Shown here piece after piece: positions 8,243-16,752 of a DNA stretch of 64,000 bases. Below the pieces are notes generated by a model. The model ran no database searches and was not told the origin of the DNA. It saw only the letters and a list, made by a program, of their open reading frames with translations. A program made the translations under genes and the position numbers. The DNA lies in assembly GCF_024734895.1 (NCBI RefSeq), contig NZ_CP091430.1:226001-290000 (forward strand), in the 5' to 3' direction. Positions within the stretch are counted from its first letter, which is position 1. Each line of letters begins with the position of its first letter. The DNA is from Paenibacillus spongiae (GTDB lineage: Bacteria; Bacillota; Bacilli; Paenibacillales; Paenibacillaceae).

Positions 8243-9028
8243 CTATTCCGTTTGCCGCTCCGATTGAGGATCGGGATCGGCCATTTCCAGAACAACGGGA
8301 CAGTGGTCGCTGCCGGTGATATCGCAATCAATCCGCGCATCCGCCAATGAAGGGGCCAGTCTTGCGGAGGCGAGGAAATAATCGATGCGCCACCCGACAT
8401 TCCGCTCTCTTACCTTGGGCATATAAGACCACCAGGTATAGACATCCGTTTGATCCGGGTAGAAATGACGGTACGTATCGATAAATCCCGCATCGAGCAG
8501 CTGCGTCATCTTTTCCCGTTCCTCCAGCGTAAAGCCGGAGTTGTTCCGGTTGGATTTCGGATTTTTCAGGTCGATTTCGTGATGGGCCACGTTCAAGTCG
8601 CCGCATGCGATAACGGGTTTATGACGGTCCAGCTGCTGCAGATAGCTGCGGAAGCGGTCTTCCCACTCCAGCCGGAACGGAAGGCGGGACAAGTCCCTTC
8701 TGGCATTGGGAGTGTAGACGTTCACGAGATAAAAGCCGTCGAACTCCAGCGTAATAATCCGGCCTTCGGACTCTTGGTCTTCCTCTAGTCCGTATCGGAC
8801 CGAGAGGGGCTCTACCTTCGTGAAGACGGCCGTCCCGGAATAGCCCTTCTTCTCCGCGTAATTCCAATATTGATGGTAGTCCTCGCCGTATTCGAGGGTA
8901 ATTTGCCCTTCCTGCAGCTTGGTCTCCTGAATACAGAAGATATCCGCTTGCGTTTCGTTGAAGTAGTCGTTGAATCCTTTGTTGACGCATGCCCGCAGGC
9001 CGTTCACGTTCCATGATACCAGCTTCAT
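8243..9028 (-). CDS. exoA: Exodeoxyribonuclease III / AP endonuclease
   Basis: A 261-residue metal-dependent nuclease of the exonuclease III/APE1 fold that cuts at abasic sites in base-excision repair and removes 3' blocks. MKLVSWNVNGLRA with its metal-ligand Asn, IFCIQETKLQ with catalytic Glu, NVYTPNA, CGDLNVAH, WRIDYFL and TGSDHCPV (general base His) are all present. AGGAG lies about 8 bases before the ATG on the minus strand. The gene converges on the eut operon and shares its terminator. B. subtilis ExoA is the closest named equivalent I recognise. Confidence 0.96.
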   Translation of the reverse strand: MKLVSWNVNGLRACVNKGFNDYFNETQADIFCIQETKLQEGQITLEYGEDYHQYWNYAEKKGYSGTAVFTKVEPLSVRYGLEEDQESEGRIITLEFDGFYLVNVYTPNARRDLSRLPFRLEWEDRFRSYLQQLDRHKPVIACGDLNVAHHEIDLKNPKSNRNNSGFTLEEREKMTQLLDAGFIDTYRHFYPDQTDVYTWWSYMPKVRERNVGWRIDYFLASARLAPSLADARIDCDITGSDHCPVVLEMADPDPQSERQTE

Positions 9029-9163
9029 TTCGTCAATCTCCTTGCTGCTCTTCTGTTATTTCTACTAGTTCCAGTGTAACATATCTTTATGGATCGGTTC
9101 GGGGTTTCAGCCGAAGTTAAGGCGTAATAATCCGGGCGCATGCGAGATAGGGGGAATTCCGTC

Positions 9164-10153
9164 GTGACAACGACCAACAGCAAGACGAAGTTCGTCAACC
9201 AAATTCCTACGGCTATGGATATGGGGCTGAGGGCAACGCTTACCATGCTGCGGGATTACATGAGCAGCATCCCTAACCGTTACCCGGCAAGGCCCATTCC
9301 CGTGAAGGAGTTCGGCTTTGACCCCATGCCTGACGCGGAACACAATCGGGTAACCTGGTTCGGCCATTCCGCATTCCTGCTCGAGATCGAAGGACAGCGG
9401 CTGCTCTTCGACCCCATGCTTGCCGATTCGCCGTCGCCGTTTCCCTTCTTCGGGGGCAAGAGGTACAGACGCATACTGCCAATTGATCGGGACCGGCTGC
9501 CGCGCGTCGATGCCATCGTCATGTCCCATGATCATTACGATCATCTGGATTATCGCTCGATTCGGGCATTAAAAGACAGGGTAGAGCGATTCATCGTCCC
9601 GCTTGGGGTGAGAAAGCGGCTGGTGAAATGGGGGATCGATCCGGCCAAGGTGACCGAACATGACTGGTGGAACGAAATCGAGCTTAATGGGTTGAAGCTG
9701 GCTTGCACGCCGGCAAGGCATTTCTCCGGGAGAGGCCTCTTCGACCGCAATTCGACGCTGTGGTGTTCCTGGGCGATAGCTGGGAAGAAGGCGAAGGTCT
9801 TCTACAGCGGGGATAGCGGGTATGGGCCGCATTTTCAAGAAATCGGGGACCGATACGGGCCCTTCGACTTAACGCTAATGGAATGCGGTCAATATGACGC
9901 GCGGTGGTCCTTCATTCATATGATGCCGGAGGAGACGGTGCAGGCCCATCTGGATGTCAAAGGGGGCTTGCTGATTCCTGTCCATTGGGGAGCCTTCACC
10001 TTGGCGTTCCATGAGTGGACGGACCCGATCGAACGGGTGACGAAGGCGGCGCAGAAACGGAAGGTCGATATCGCCACGCCTGCCATCGGGGAAACGGTTG
10101 TGATCGGATCGGGCGATTATCCTGCAGCTGCTTGGTGGAGACAGGGAACGTAA
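9164..10153 (+). CDS. Metallo-beta-lactamase-fold hydrolase, NAPE-PLD/UlaG-like
   Basis: A 329-residue metallo-hydrolase. The metal-binding signature SHDHYDHLD is present, with later ligands in TPARHFSGRG, YSGDSGYG and IPVHWGAF. NRVTWFGHSAFLLEIEGQRL opens the domain, as in the family of N-acyl phosphatidylethanolamine phospholipase D-like enzymes. The substrate in bacteria is generally unknown. GTG 9164 is chosen because TAGGGGGAA lies 7-8 bases upstream; an in-frame ATG at 9140 has no ribosome binding site. No signal peptide. It stands alone between two minus-strand genes. Confidence 0.88.
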   Translation: MTTTNSKTKFVNQIPTAMDMGLRATLTMLRDYMSSIPNRYPARPIPVKEFGFDPMPDAEHNRVTWFGHSAFLLEIEGQRLLFDPMLADSPSPFPFFGGKRYRRILPIDRDRLPRVDAIVMSHDHYDHLDYRSIRALKDRVERFIVPLGVRKRLVKWGIDPAKVTEHDWWNEIELNGLKLACTPARHFSGRGLFDRNSTLWCSWAIAGKKAKVFYSGDSGYGPHFQEIGDRYGPFDLTLMECGQYDARWSFIHMMPEETVQAHLDVKGGLLIPVHWGAFTLAFHEWTDPIERVTKAAQKRKVDIATPAIGETVVIGSGDYPAAAWWRQGT

Positions 10154-10378
10154 GGATAGATAGAAGCGCCAATACGTCGCGGTGCCTGCGTGCTTCGTCC
10201 GGGCAGCAGTCTGAGCGCGAATCAACTACGAGCAGAGCAGGAAGAATGATTTCTGGAGAAGCGCTTGCGGGCGCAGTTGTTCCCTGGTTTATACCTATAA
10301 TCAATCTGATTCAAAGAAAAGCCGGGGGAACAACAGCGACCGGAAGAACATTCTGCCTGCGCAGCGGGCGTGCTCCAA

Positions 10379-11620
10379 TCATTGGTTCGACTTATATACA
10401 TCCACGGCGATCATTAAGTGACCGTCAATCTGCACCAGCAGCCTTTTGCCTGATGGCGACCAAATCAGCGCGGATACGGGCATGCTGTCTGAAGTCATGG
10501 CGCTGACATGCTCCCCGTCGGCATCGCCGACAAAGATTTTCCCCTCTTGGAACGTACCGGAGGTGAAAGCCGTTCTGAGCCCGTCCGGAGAGAACGCTTC
10601 CTTTCTTTGAAATTCTCCATGCCACGCGTGCTTAGTGATGAGCTCTCCCTGCATGTTGAACATATACCGCTGCCCGTCCGTATGCGTTATGAACAGGCCG
10701 GCCTCCTCACTGAATATGCCGTCATAGTAGGAACTGAAATTCGCTTGGTCTGGAATTAGCGGCTTGCTTGTCTCCTGGACCAAGTCCATCAGGATCGGGT
10801 AAGAGTAATCTTGGCTTGCTCCTTCATTGAAGGCGACATCGACCAGCAGAATCTCTCCTTCCTTGGCCCAGCCTAGAATATCCCATTGCGGTTGGTCAGG
10901 GAACAATGTCGTAACCCGGCCGGTCTCCATGTCCACTTTACGCAGATTTCTCTCGATTCCGCTGCCATCCGCAAACCGCCTGCCGGTCTCCTCCAGAAAG
11001 ACGAATGATTTGCCGTCTTGCAGAAAATAAATTTCCGGCGTCATCCTCCCCGTGCTTTTGGCCCACTGTACGCTCTTCCCTGAAGCGGCGTTCTCGCCCC
11101 AGATGCCATCCGGACGGAACGTCATCGTCCAATCCCCATGCTTTTCTTGCGGGTATGCTGCCAGCTCGCCGGAATTCGCGTTCAGTTGTAAGGTTTGAGT
11201 TCTATTCTCATCTACCGTGACAGCGAACAACAATGCGTGATCCGATGGCCGGTACTTCAACAGACTCGGGGAGTAGGGCGTCTCCTTCTCCCACAGCGAC
11301 TTCTTCTCCTTGGTCCCGATGTTATATCGGTAAATCGTGTAGACATGCTGCATGCCATCCGCGCTATCCTCGCTGTCCAAATAAACCAATGTTTCGTCGT
11401 CGATCCATATCGGCTGGCTGTAAGAGGCTGTATCCAGGTAGAAGTCGGCGTTCCGGTCCAAGAAGGACTGCAGTTTCCCGTCCGCCAGCTTCATTGAGTC
11501 CGGGGCGGAAAGCTGTTGGATTTCCCCCGACGTGCCCGATACCGCTGGCGACTGCTGCTCAGACTCCTTGGAATCTTCGCAGGCGACTAACAACAAGAAC
11601 AAACAAAGTCCGAGTCTCAC
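10379..11620 (-). CDS. Lipoprotein with beta-propeller-like (TolB/WD40-type) repeats
   Basis: A 413-residue predicted surface lipoprotein. GTG at 11620 is preferred over GTG 11650: AGGAG sits 7 bases upstream and the product then begins MRLGLCLFLLLVAC, a short signal peptide with a lipobox (LVAC) and Asp after the cysteine. A Ser/Gln-rich linker leads to repeats such as YSQPIWIDDETLVYLD, FSPDGLRTAFTSGT and ALIWSPSGKRLLVQIDG, typical of TolB-like propeller blades. Function unknown; such proteins in Paenibacillaceae are usually orphan lipoproteins. The intergenic stretch downstream (10154-10378) shows no gene. Confidence 0.82.
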   Translation of the reverse strand: MRLGLCLFLLLVACEDSKESEQQSPAVSGTSGEIQQLSAPDSMKLADGKLQSFLDRNADFYLDTASYSQPIWIDDETLVYLDSEDSADGMQHVYTIYRYNIGTKEKKSLWEKETPYSPSLLKYRPSDHALLFAVTVDENRTQTLQLNANSGELAAYPQEKHGDWTMTFRPDGIWGENAASGKSVQWAKSTGRMTPEIYFLQDGKSFVFLEETGRRFADGSGIERNLRKVDMETGRVTTLFPDQPQWDILGWAKEGEILLVDVAFNEGASQDYSYPILMDLVQETSKPLIPDQANFSSYYDGIFSEEAGLFITHTDGQRYMFNMQGELITKHAWHGEFQRKEAFSPDGLRTAFTSGTFQEGKIFVGDADGEHVSAMTSDSMPVSALIWSPSGKRLLVQIDGHLMIAVDVYKSNQ

Positions 11621-12014
11621 GAGGTTTCTCCTATGAAGCAAAGCGAACACCTCCAGTACATGTTATTACGATTAGACGCAAATACCGGGGAATAGTTGGG
11701 TGTTTCTGGATATAAATTGAGCGGCTCTTTCCCTTGGGGCGGCTCGTCAGTCCTGTGATCAGCCCCTTCGAGTTGTAACGGTAAAGCCGGCGTTACAGCC
11801 GGACTGCAGCCGTGGCGCCCCAGCCGTAAGTCCCGTTTTGGGCGTTGCAGGGGCAGCGGACGGGTGAAAGAATCCTCGCCGGAGGCTATCCCCAAACAGC
11901 CGACTCCATACTAAAAATTATTTCATTTTGCAGTGACTTTTGTTATAGAATTTTAAAAAAGTTTGTGTTATGGTGACTTCGTAAATTAAAATCTTACATT
12001 AGTTGGAGAGTCCT
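11621..12014. other. Intergenic region with an AT-rich promoter-like end
   Basis: About 390 bases without a convincing gene. The part from 11700 to 11910 is GC-rich with short inverted repeats (GTAACG...CGTTAC around 11777-11796) that I cannot assign. From 11915 to 12000 it becomes strongly AT-rich (TTTTAAAAAAG, TTATGGT) and likely holds the promoter of the ankyrin gene. A 92-codon minus-strand frame here has no ribosome binding site or recognisable protein. Confidence 0.5.
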
Positions 12015-12869
12015 ATGGCAGTTAAAAGGCAAAGTGCAGTCATTTCCATCCTGCTGGATAAAGCGTCCCTGAAGGCGGTTGACTTGCTGGTCGAGTCGGG
12101 CTTGGAGACCAACCGTTCGAAGGCCGTCACCCATTTTATTAACGTTGGGGTTCAATCGTCGGAAGAGCTGCTCAGAAGAGCGCAGGAGCTTGCGGACAAC
12201 GTGCATCAATTGAGACGCGACATGGTTGAAGCGGTAAGAGCTGAAGATTTGGACAAAATCACATCGCTGGTCAGTTCGGATATGGCTCTCGTTAACGCAA
12301 GAGCAGGGAACGGAGAGACCGCCGTATTGATGTCGGCTTACTATCGTGCGAATGAAATTCGGAAGCTGCTCATCGATAACGGCGCGGAATTGAGCATCTT
12401 TGAAGCTGCGGCAGTCGGCAATACGAACCGGGTGAAGGAGCTGCTTGAGCGGTCCCCGGGACTTCACCTGAATTACAGCGTAGATGGGTTTACCCCGTTA
12501 GGGCTTGCCTCTTATTTCGGGCATGAAGATACGGTGAGGCTGCTGCTGGATTATGGCGCTGACGTGAATGCCCGGAGCAAGGACGGCAACTTTAACTATA
12601 TGGCCATTCATTCCGCCATTGCCAGCAACTACGAGCATGTCGTTAGAACGCTGCTGGAAAGCGGCGCGGATATAAACGCCAGATGTGAAGGGAAGTGGCG
12701 TCCCGGGTATACTCCGCTGCACGTCGCGGGACATTTCGGCCGGGAAGCGATCCTGACGCTGCTGCTGCAGCATGGCGCGAATAAATCCGATGTGACCGAT
12801 TATGGCGCTACCCCGCATGCGGTAGCGGTGATGCAGGATCACCCGGAAGCGGCTGCTCTTCTTGAATAA
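12015..12869 (+). CDS. Ribbon-helix-helix / ankyrin-repeat fusion protein
   Basis: A 284-residue cytoplasmic protein. ATG 12015 has GGAGAG 5 bases upstream; a TTG at 12003 is in frame but lies inside that site. Residues about 7-45 (AVISILLDKASLKAVDLLVE then GLETNRSKAVTHFINVGV) have the strand-helix-helix pattern of MetJ/Arc-type DNA-binding domains, including the SKA turn between helices. Residues 46-75 are a predicted coiled helix. From about 90 to the end are five to six ankyrin repeats, for example GFTPLGLASYFGHEDTVRLL and LLESGADINAR. Ankyrin repeats bind proteins, so this may be a DNA-binding protein controlled by a partner, or the N-domain may only dimerise. The ankyrin part is firm; the RHH reading is from pattern only. 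Confidence 0.87.
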   Translation: MAVKRQSAVISILLDKASLKAVDLLVESGLETNRSKAVTHFINVGVQSSEELLRRAQELADNVHQLRRDMVEAVRAEDLDKITSLVSSDMALVNARAGNGETAVLMSAYYRANEIRKLLIDNGAELSIFEAAAVGNTNRVKELLERSPGLHLNYSVDGFTPLGLASYFGHEDTVRLLLDYGADVNARSKDGNFNYMAIHSAIASNYEHVVRTLLESGADINARCEGKWRPGYTPLHVAGHFGREAILTLLLQHGANKSDVTDYGATPHAVAVMQDHPEAAALLE

Positions 12870-12940
12870 TCAGGCTGGCGTATGGCAATCATTGAAGATG
12901 CTTGCACGGTAACTCACTGCAAACAGCGTGCGCATAGAAC

Positions 12941-12975
12941 GAGGCTGCCCCGATCACAAGTATCGGAGCAGCCTC
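12941..12975. terminator. Hairpin between convergent ankyrin and stalk-domain genes
   Basis: GAGGCTGCCCCGAT and ATCGGAGCAGCCTC pair with a single C-A mismatch around a 7-base loop. There is no clear T-run on either side, so termination strength is uncertain. It lies midway between the two converging stop codons. Confidence 0.6.
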
Positions 12976-12990
12976 TTCACGTAATAAGGA

Positions 12991-13857
12991 TTAATAGAAA
13001 TAAATATCGGTCAGCTTGTAGCCGTCGCCGTTATTATAGAACGAGAATTTCACGTTGAAGTAGAAATAATACTTGGAACCGGTATCGGATGTAAGGGTAT
13101 AGCTGACATAGACGCCCTTGCCTTCGGCGGACCCGGAGGAATACTCCGGATTGAAGCTGCCGCTATCGAGTTTCTTCTGGGCAGCTGCGATTACGCCGTC
13201 GATGAGATCCTGCTTGTTGGCTTTACGGTAGCCTTCGATACTGTCGCTGACATACTCGAACTTCTTATTTGCATCGGTGATGAGCGGCATATCGGTGTAA
13301 TATTTATCGGTGAACGCTTTGAGCTTCGCCGTATCGCCTGTCTTGATCGCATTCAGGTAGTACGTCAACGCCGTCTTCGCAACCGGCTTCATCTCCTTGA
13401 ATACGTCGCCTGCGGATGTGCCGGAAGCAAAGGTATTCTTAACGCCTGCGATCGGCGCTTGTTTATCGTCGTCATCATCATCGTTGCTGTTATTGTTGCT
13501 GTTGTTATCGTCGTCGGAGTTATCCTTGTTCGGGATGCCGGCGTTCGGATCGACGCTGCTCCCGCTGCCGGAAGAAATGAACACCGTCGAGGAGGCGCCG
13601 TCCCATTTGATCGATCCGCCCATGGCTTCGGCAACCGGCTTCGCGGGCACATAAGTATGGCCTTCATAGACGATCGGCGTAAGCGTATCTTTGCCATCCT
13701 TCAGGACAACCTTCTGTCCGTCTACCTTGATGCTGATTTTGGAGTTCTGATAGGCGGTAATTTTCTTCAGGTAGCTGTCTGCGAATACCCCGCAAGTAAA
13801 AGCGAATGAAACCGAAAGTACAAGACCTGCTGCAAGAACCGATTTTTTCATTTTCAT
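12991..13857 (-). CDS. Secreted protein with copper-amine-oxidase-N-like stalk domain
   Basis: A 288-residue exported protein. ATG 13857 starts MKMKKSVLAAGLVLSVSFAF with a cleavage site near VFADS; a TTG at 13866 is an alternative. Residues about 35-95 form the copper amine oxidase N-terminal-like domain common in Paenibacillus surface proteins (ISIKVDGQKVVLKDG, YVPAKPVAEAMGG, IKWDG). A low-complexity Asp/Asn linker (about 110-135) follows, then a C-terminal domain of about 150 residues (ALTYYLNAIKTGDTAKLKAF...) with an NTF2-like look. Neither domain shows catalytic residues. It is divergent from the Bce-type regulator at 14117 with about 260 AT-rich bases between. Function unknown; probably envelope-associated. 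Confidence 0.83.
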   Translation of the reverse strand: MKMKKSVLAAGLVLSVSFAFTCGVFADSYLKKITAYQNSKISIKVDGQKVVLKDGKDTLTPIVYEGHTYVPAKPVAEAMGGSIKWDGASSTVFISSGSGSSVDPNAGIPNKDNSDDDNNSNNNSNDDDDDDKQAPIAGVKNTFASGTSAGDVFKEMKPVAKTALTYYLNAIKTGDTAKLKAFTDKYYTDMPLITDANKKFEYVSDSIEGYRKANKQDLIDGVIAAAQKKLDSGSFNPEYSSGSAEGKGVYVSYTLTSDTGSKYYFYFNVKFSFYNNGDGYKLTDIYFY

Positions 13858-14116
13858 CGTGTGCAAAAACCCCCAGAATTTGTCGAATAAACAGATCAGG
13901 TCAATGTTACTAGGATATTATGGTAAATACAACTAAAAATTTTATAAATAATAGAGATGATTTTCTAAATAATATTGCAAAATATATAAGAATAGACGGT
14001 TGCAAAAAAATGCAATGAATCAAGCACGCCCCCGGTACGTTGAGAGGCTTCCTGGTATCGTTTATACTTTCAAGTAGTTCTTCGAATGAACGAGACTCTC
14101 CTGAAGGAGAATGCGA

Positions 14117-14818
14117 ATGTTCAAAATATTGCTGGTTGAGGATGATAAACAGCTTGTCAGCCTGCTGGTCGGGCATCTGCATAAATTCGGCTATGAGGCG
14201 CAGGCCGTTACCGATTTCGACAAGGTGCGCAAGCAATTCGAGCTGTTCTCGCCCCACCTCGTCCTGATGGACGTTAATTTGCCTAAATATGACGGATACT
14301 ACTGGTGCCGCCAAATCCGCAATCTATCGACCTGTCCGATCTTGTTCATTTCTGCGCGGGAGGGCAAGATGGACCAGGTGATGGCGCTGGAGAACGGGGC
14401 GGACGATTACATCACGAAGCCGTTCGATTACGAGATTGCAATGGCCAAAATAAAAAGCCAGCTTCGCCGCGCGTACGGTACTTACGCCGGGTCGTCGAAC
14501 GAGCGGACGGTCAGCGTCGAAGGGTTGACGTTTGATGTCGAACGGCTGGCCCTCTCCTGGAACGGCGAAACCGTCGAGCTGAGTCACACCGAGGCCAAAA
14601 TCGTCGACGAGCTGCTCAAAAAATCCGGCATGCTCGTTAGCCGCGACCGGCTGCTCGAGAAAATTTGGGACGATCAAGCCTTCGTCGACGATAATACGCT
14701 TAACGTATATGTGAATCGCGTCCGCAAGAAACTGACGCAGCTCGGCATCCACGACTCGCTCCAGACGATCCGCGGGCAGGGATACCGGCTGTATCCGAAT
14801 TGGGGGAAGGCATTATGA
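14117..14818 (+). CDS. Response regulator, OmpR family, BceR-like
   Basis: A 233-residue two-component regulator. The receiver domain has the acidic pair in LLVEDD, the phospho-acceptor Asp in LVLMDVNLPKYDG, and Lys in ITKPFDY; the C-terminal winged helix has ELSHTEAKIVDELLK and TLNVYVNRVRKKL. ATG 14117 is preferred to ATG 14111, because AAGGAG is 7 bases away from it and one base from the other, and it gives the family N-terminus MFKILLVEDD. It overlaps the kinase gene by ATGA. With the kinase and ABC genes downstream it makes a peptide-antibiotic sensing module. Confidence 0.92.
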   Translation: MFKILLVEDDKQLVSLLVGHLHKFGYEAQAVTDFDKVRKQFELFSPHLVLMDVNLPKYDGYYWCRQIRNLSTCPILFISAREGKMDQVMALENGADDYITKPFDYEIAMAKIKSQLRRAYGTYAGSSNERTVSVEGLTFDVERLALSWNGETVELSHTEAKIVDELLKKSGMLVSRDRLLEKIWDDQAFVDDNTLNVYVNRVRKKLTQLGIHDSLQTIRGQGYRLYPNWGKAL

Positions 14819-15786
14819 AGCTGTTCCTGCGCGATCAATCGCCTCTAATCGCCGTCTATCTTGCGCAGCTGCTGGTCATTACGTACATCTACAGGCTGGA
14901 TGGCTACCGCAATACGGCGATCAGCTTATATGCAGGGCTGTTGAGCGGCTGCCTCCTTGTCGGTTATCTGGCCTATCGATATATAACGAACCGCGCATTC
15001 TATAACCGGCTGGAGGAGCCGCTCGCCTCGATGGAGGAGTTCACGGGCGGGACGCAAAGCACGCCGCTTGCGGAAAGCCTGCAGCAGCTGCTCAAGAGCC
15101 AGCTTCGTCACTATAAGACGGAGCTGAACCAATACAAGCATAAAATAGAAACCCAGATCCACTTCATCAATCAATGGGTTCATCAGATGAAGACGCCGCT
15201 ATCGGTCATCTACCTTATGGTCCAAGACGAGGACGAGCCCCGCTTCACCGCAATCGGCGATGAAGTCGACCGTCTGAAGAAAGGGTTGGAGACCGTCCTG
15301 TATACGGCCCGCCTGGATACGTTCGAACACGATTTCCATGTCGAAGCCCTCGATCTGGAAGCCGTCGTCCGCTCCGTTACTTCCCACCAGAAGCGGCTGT
15401 TCATCCGGAAGCGCGTTTTTCCGGTCATTCGGATGGAGGGTGCCATGACGGTGCATTCCGATGAGAAATGGCTGTCCTTCGTCCTGACGCAGCTGATAAC
15501 CAACGCTGTACGGTACACGGTTCGCGAGAACCGCCACATTCATTTTCATGGCTCCAGCCGCGGACCGGATACGGTTCTGGAAATCCGCGACGAGGGTGTC
15601 GGGATTCCGGCGAGCGACTTGCCGCGTGTCTTCGACGCCTACTTCACAGGCGAGAATGGGCGAAGCTTTCAAGAATCGACGGGGATGGGCTTGTACCTGG
15701 CGAAACAAATTTGCGGCAAGCTCGGACATCGCATAGAACTGGAGTCGGCGGCAGGGGAAGGCACGGTCGTGCGGATCCTGTTCTGA
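14815..15786 (+). CDS. Intramembrane-sensing histidine kinase, BceS-like
   Basis: A 323-residue sensor kinase with two transmembrane helices near the N-terminus (LIAVYLAQLLVITYIY and ISLYAGLLSGCLLVGYLAY) and almost no extracellular loop, as in BceS-type kinases, which sense through their partner transporter. The phospho-accepting His is in FINQWVHQMKTPLSVIY; ATP-binding motifs are QLITNAVRYT, DEGVGIP and GMGLYLAKQICGKLG. ATG 14815 overlaps the regulator's stop. About 185 bases with a separate promoter region lie before the ABC genes. Confidence 0.92.
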   Translation: MKLFLRDQSPLIAVYLAQLLVITYIYRLDGYRNTAISLYAGLLSGCLLVGYLAYRYITNRAFYNRLEEPLASMEEFTGGTQSTPLAESLQQLLKSQLRHYKTELNQYKHKIETQIHFINQWVHQMKTPLSVIYLMVQDEDEPRFTAIGDEVDRLKKGLETVLYTARLDTFEHDFHVEALDLEAVVRSVTSHQKRLFIRKRVFPVIRMEGAMTVHSDEKWLSFVLTQLITNAVRYTVRENRHIHFHGSSRGPDTVLEIRDEGVGIPASDLPRVFDAYFTGENGRSFQESTGMGLYLAKQICGKLGHRIELESAAGEGTVVRILF

Positions 15787-15884
15787 CCAAGGCAGAACCC
15801 GCATGCCAACAAAGTTTTCTACTGCAGGACTAGAGCAGTTGCCGTTACGATAATGAACCCGTCAGATCATGCAAGGCTGTAAGA

Positions 15885-15948
15885 TTACAATTGTGTAAGA
15901 TACAGTAAGGTTTAACCATAGCAAGGCGTCAGCGGTCTTGACTATAAT
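15885..15948 (+). promoter_or_regulatory. Putative BceR operator and promoter of the ABC genes
   Basis: TTACA-ATTG-TGTAA (15885-15898) is an inverted repeat, followed by a good -10 box TATAAT (15943-15948) with no recognisable -35. A poor -35 plus an upstream operator is what is expected of a promoter activated by an OmpR-type regulator. The operator assignment is inferred from position and symmetry only. Confidence 0.45.
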
Positions 15949-15972
15949 GTAACGTGAAGATGTGTAAGGGAG

Positions 15973-16752
15973 TTGTTACACCTGACAATTCTGGATGTCA
16001 TCGATTTATCCAAAATATACGAAGGCAAGCTGTCTTACAAAGCGCTGGATAATATTCGATTCGCCATCGAACGGGGAGAATTCGTCGGCATCATGGGGCC
16101 GTCCGGAAGCGGGAAGACGACGCTGCTCAATGTCATCGCGACGATCGACGAGCCGACATCCGGCGAGATCATGGTCAATGGCAGCAATCCGCATCGTCTG
16201 AGCCAACAAGAGATGGCCTTGTTCCGCCGGCATGAGCTGGGTTTCGTGTTTCAGCACTTCAATCTGCTGGATACGCTGACGGTGGAGGAGAATATCGTCA
16301 TGCCGTTAACGCTCGACGGCGTATCGGTGAAGGAGATGGAACGCCGGCTGGAGGACGTGACGGACAGGCTTGGCATCGGGGATATCCGGCGGAAGCGGAC
16401 GTATGAAATTTCCGGCGGCCAAATGCAACGCACCGCGATCGCCCGGGCGATCATCCACAAGCCCGCATTGATATTGGCGGACGAACCGACCGGGAATTTG
16501 GATTCCAAGGCGTCGAACGATGTGATGGAAATGCTGGCGGCCATCAATGAGCAGATGGGAACGACGACGCTTATGGTTACGCATGATGCAGTGGCGGCCA
16601 GCTTCTGCCATCGTGTAATTTTTATCAAGGACGGCAAGTTCTATAACGAAATATACAGGGGCAACAGCCGGCAAACCTTTTTCCAGAAGATCATCGATAT
16701 GCTGTCCCTGTTAGGGGGAAGAGGACTTGACCTTTCGCCAGTTCGTTTATAG
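15973..16752 (+). CDS. ABC transporter ATP-binding protein, BceA-like
   Basis: A 259-residue ATPase of the MacB/BceA type that drives a peptide-antibiotic detoxification transporter. Walker A GPSGSGKTT, the Q-loop in FVFQHFNLLDTLTVEENI, signature EISGGQMQRTAIARAI, Walker B LILADEPTGNLDS and the H-loop in MVTHDA are intact. The start is uncertain: TTG 15973 abuts the AAGGGAG ribosome binding site, while CTG 15982, 9 bases from it, gives the family-like N-terminus (M)TILDVIDLSKIY. It overlaps the permease gene by 26 bases. Confidence 0.92.
   Translation: MLHLTILDVIDLSKIYEGKLSYKALDNIRFAIERGEFVGIMGPSGSGKTTLLNVIATIDEPTSGEIMVNGSNPHRLSQQEMALFRRHELGFVFQHFNLLDTLTVEENIVMPLTLDGVSVKEMERRLEDVTDRLGIGDIRRKRTYEISGGQMQRTAIARAIIHKPALILADEPTGNLDSKASNDVMEMLAAINEQMGTTTLMVTHDAVAASFCHRVIFIKDGKFYNEIYRGNSRQTFFQKIIDMLSLLGGRGLDLSPVRL

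Noticed and set aside
11617..11895. 92-codon minus-strand frame upstream of the lipoprotein gene
   Set aside because: No ribosome binding site, atypical composition, and it overlaps the true ribosome binding site of the lipoprotein.
13440..13530. Repetitive GTCATCATC / GTTGTT tract resembling a tandem repeat
   Set aside because: It is the Asp/Asn-rich linker of the stalk-domain protein read on the minus strand.
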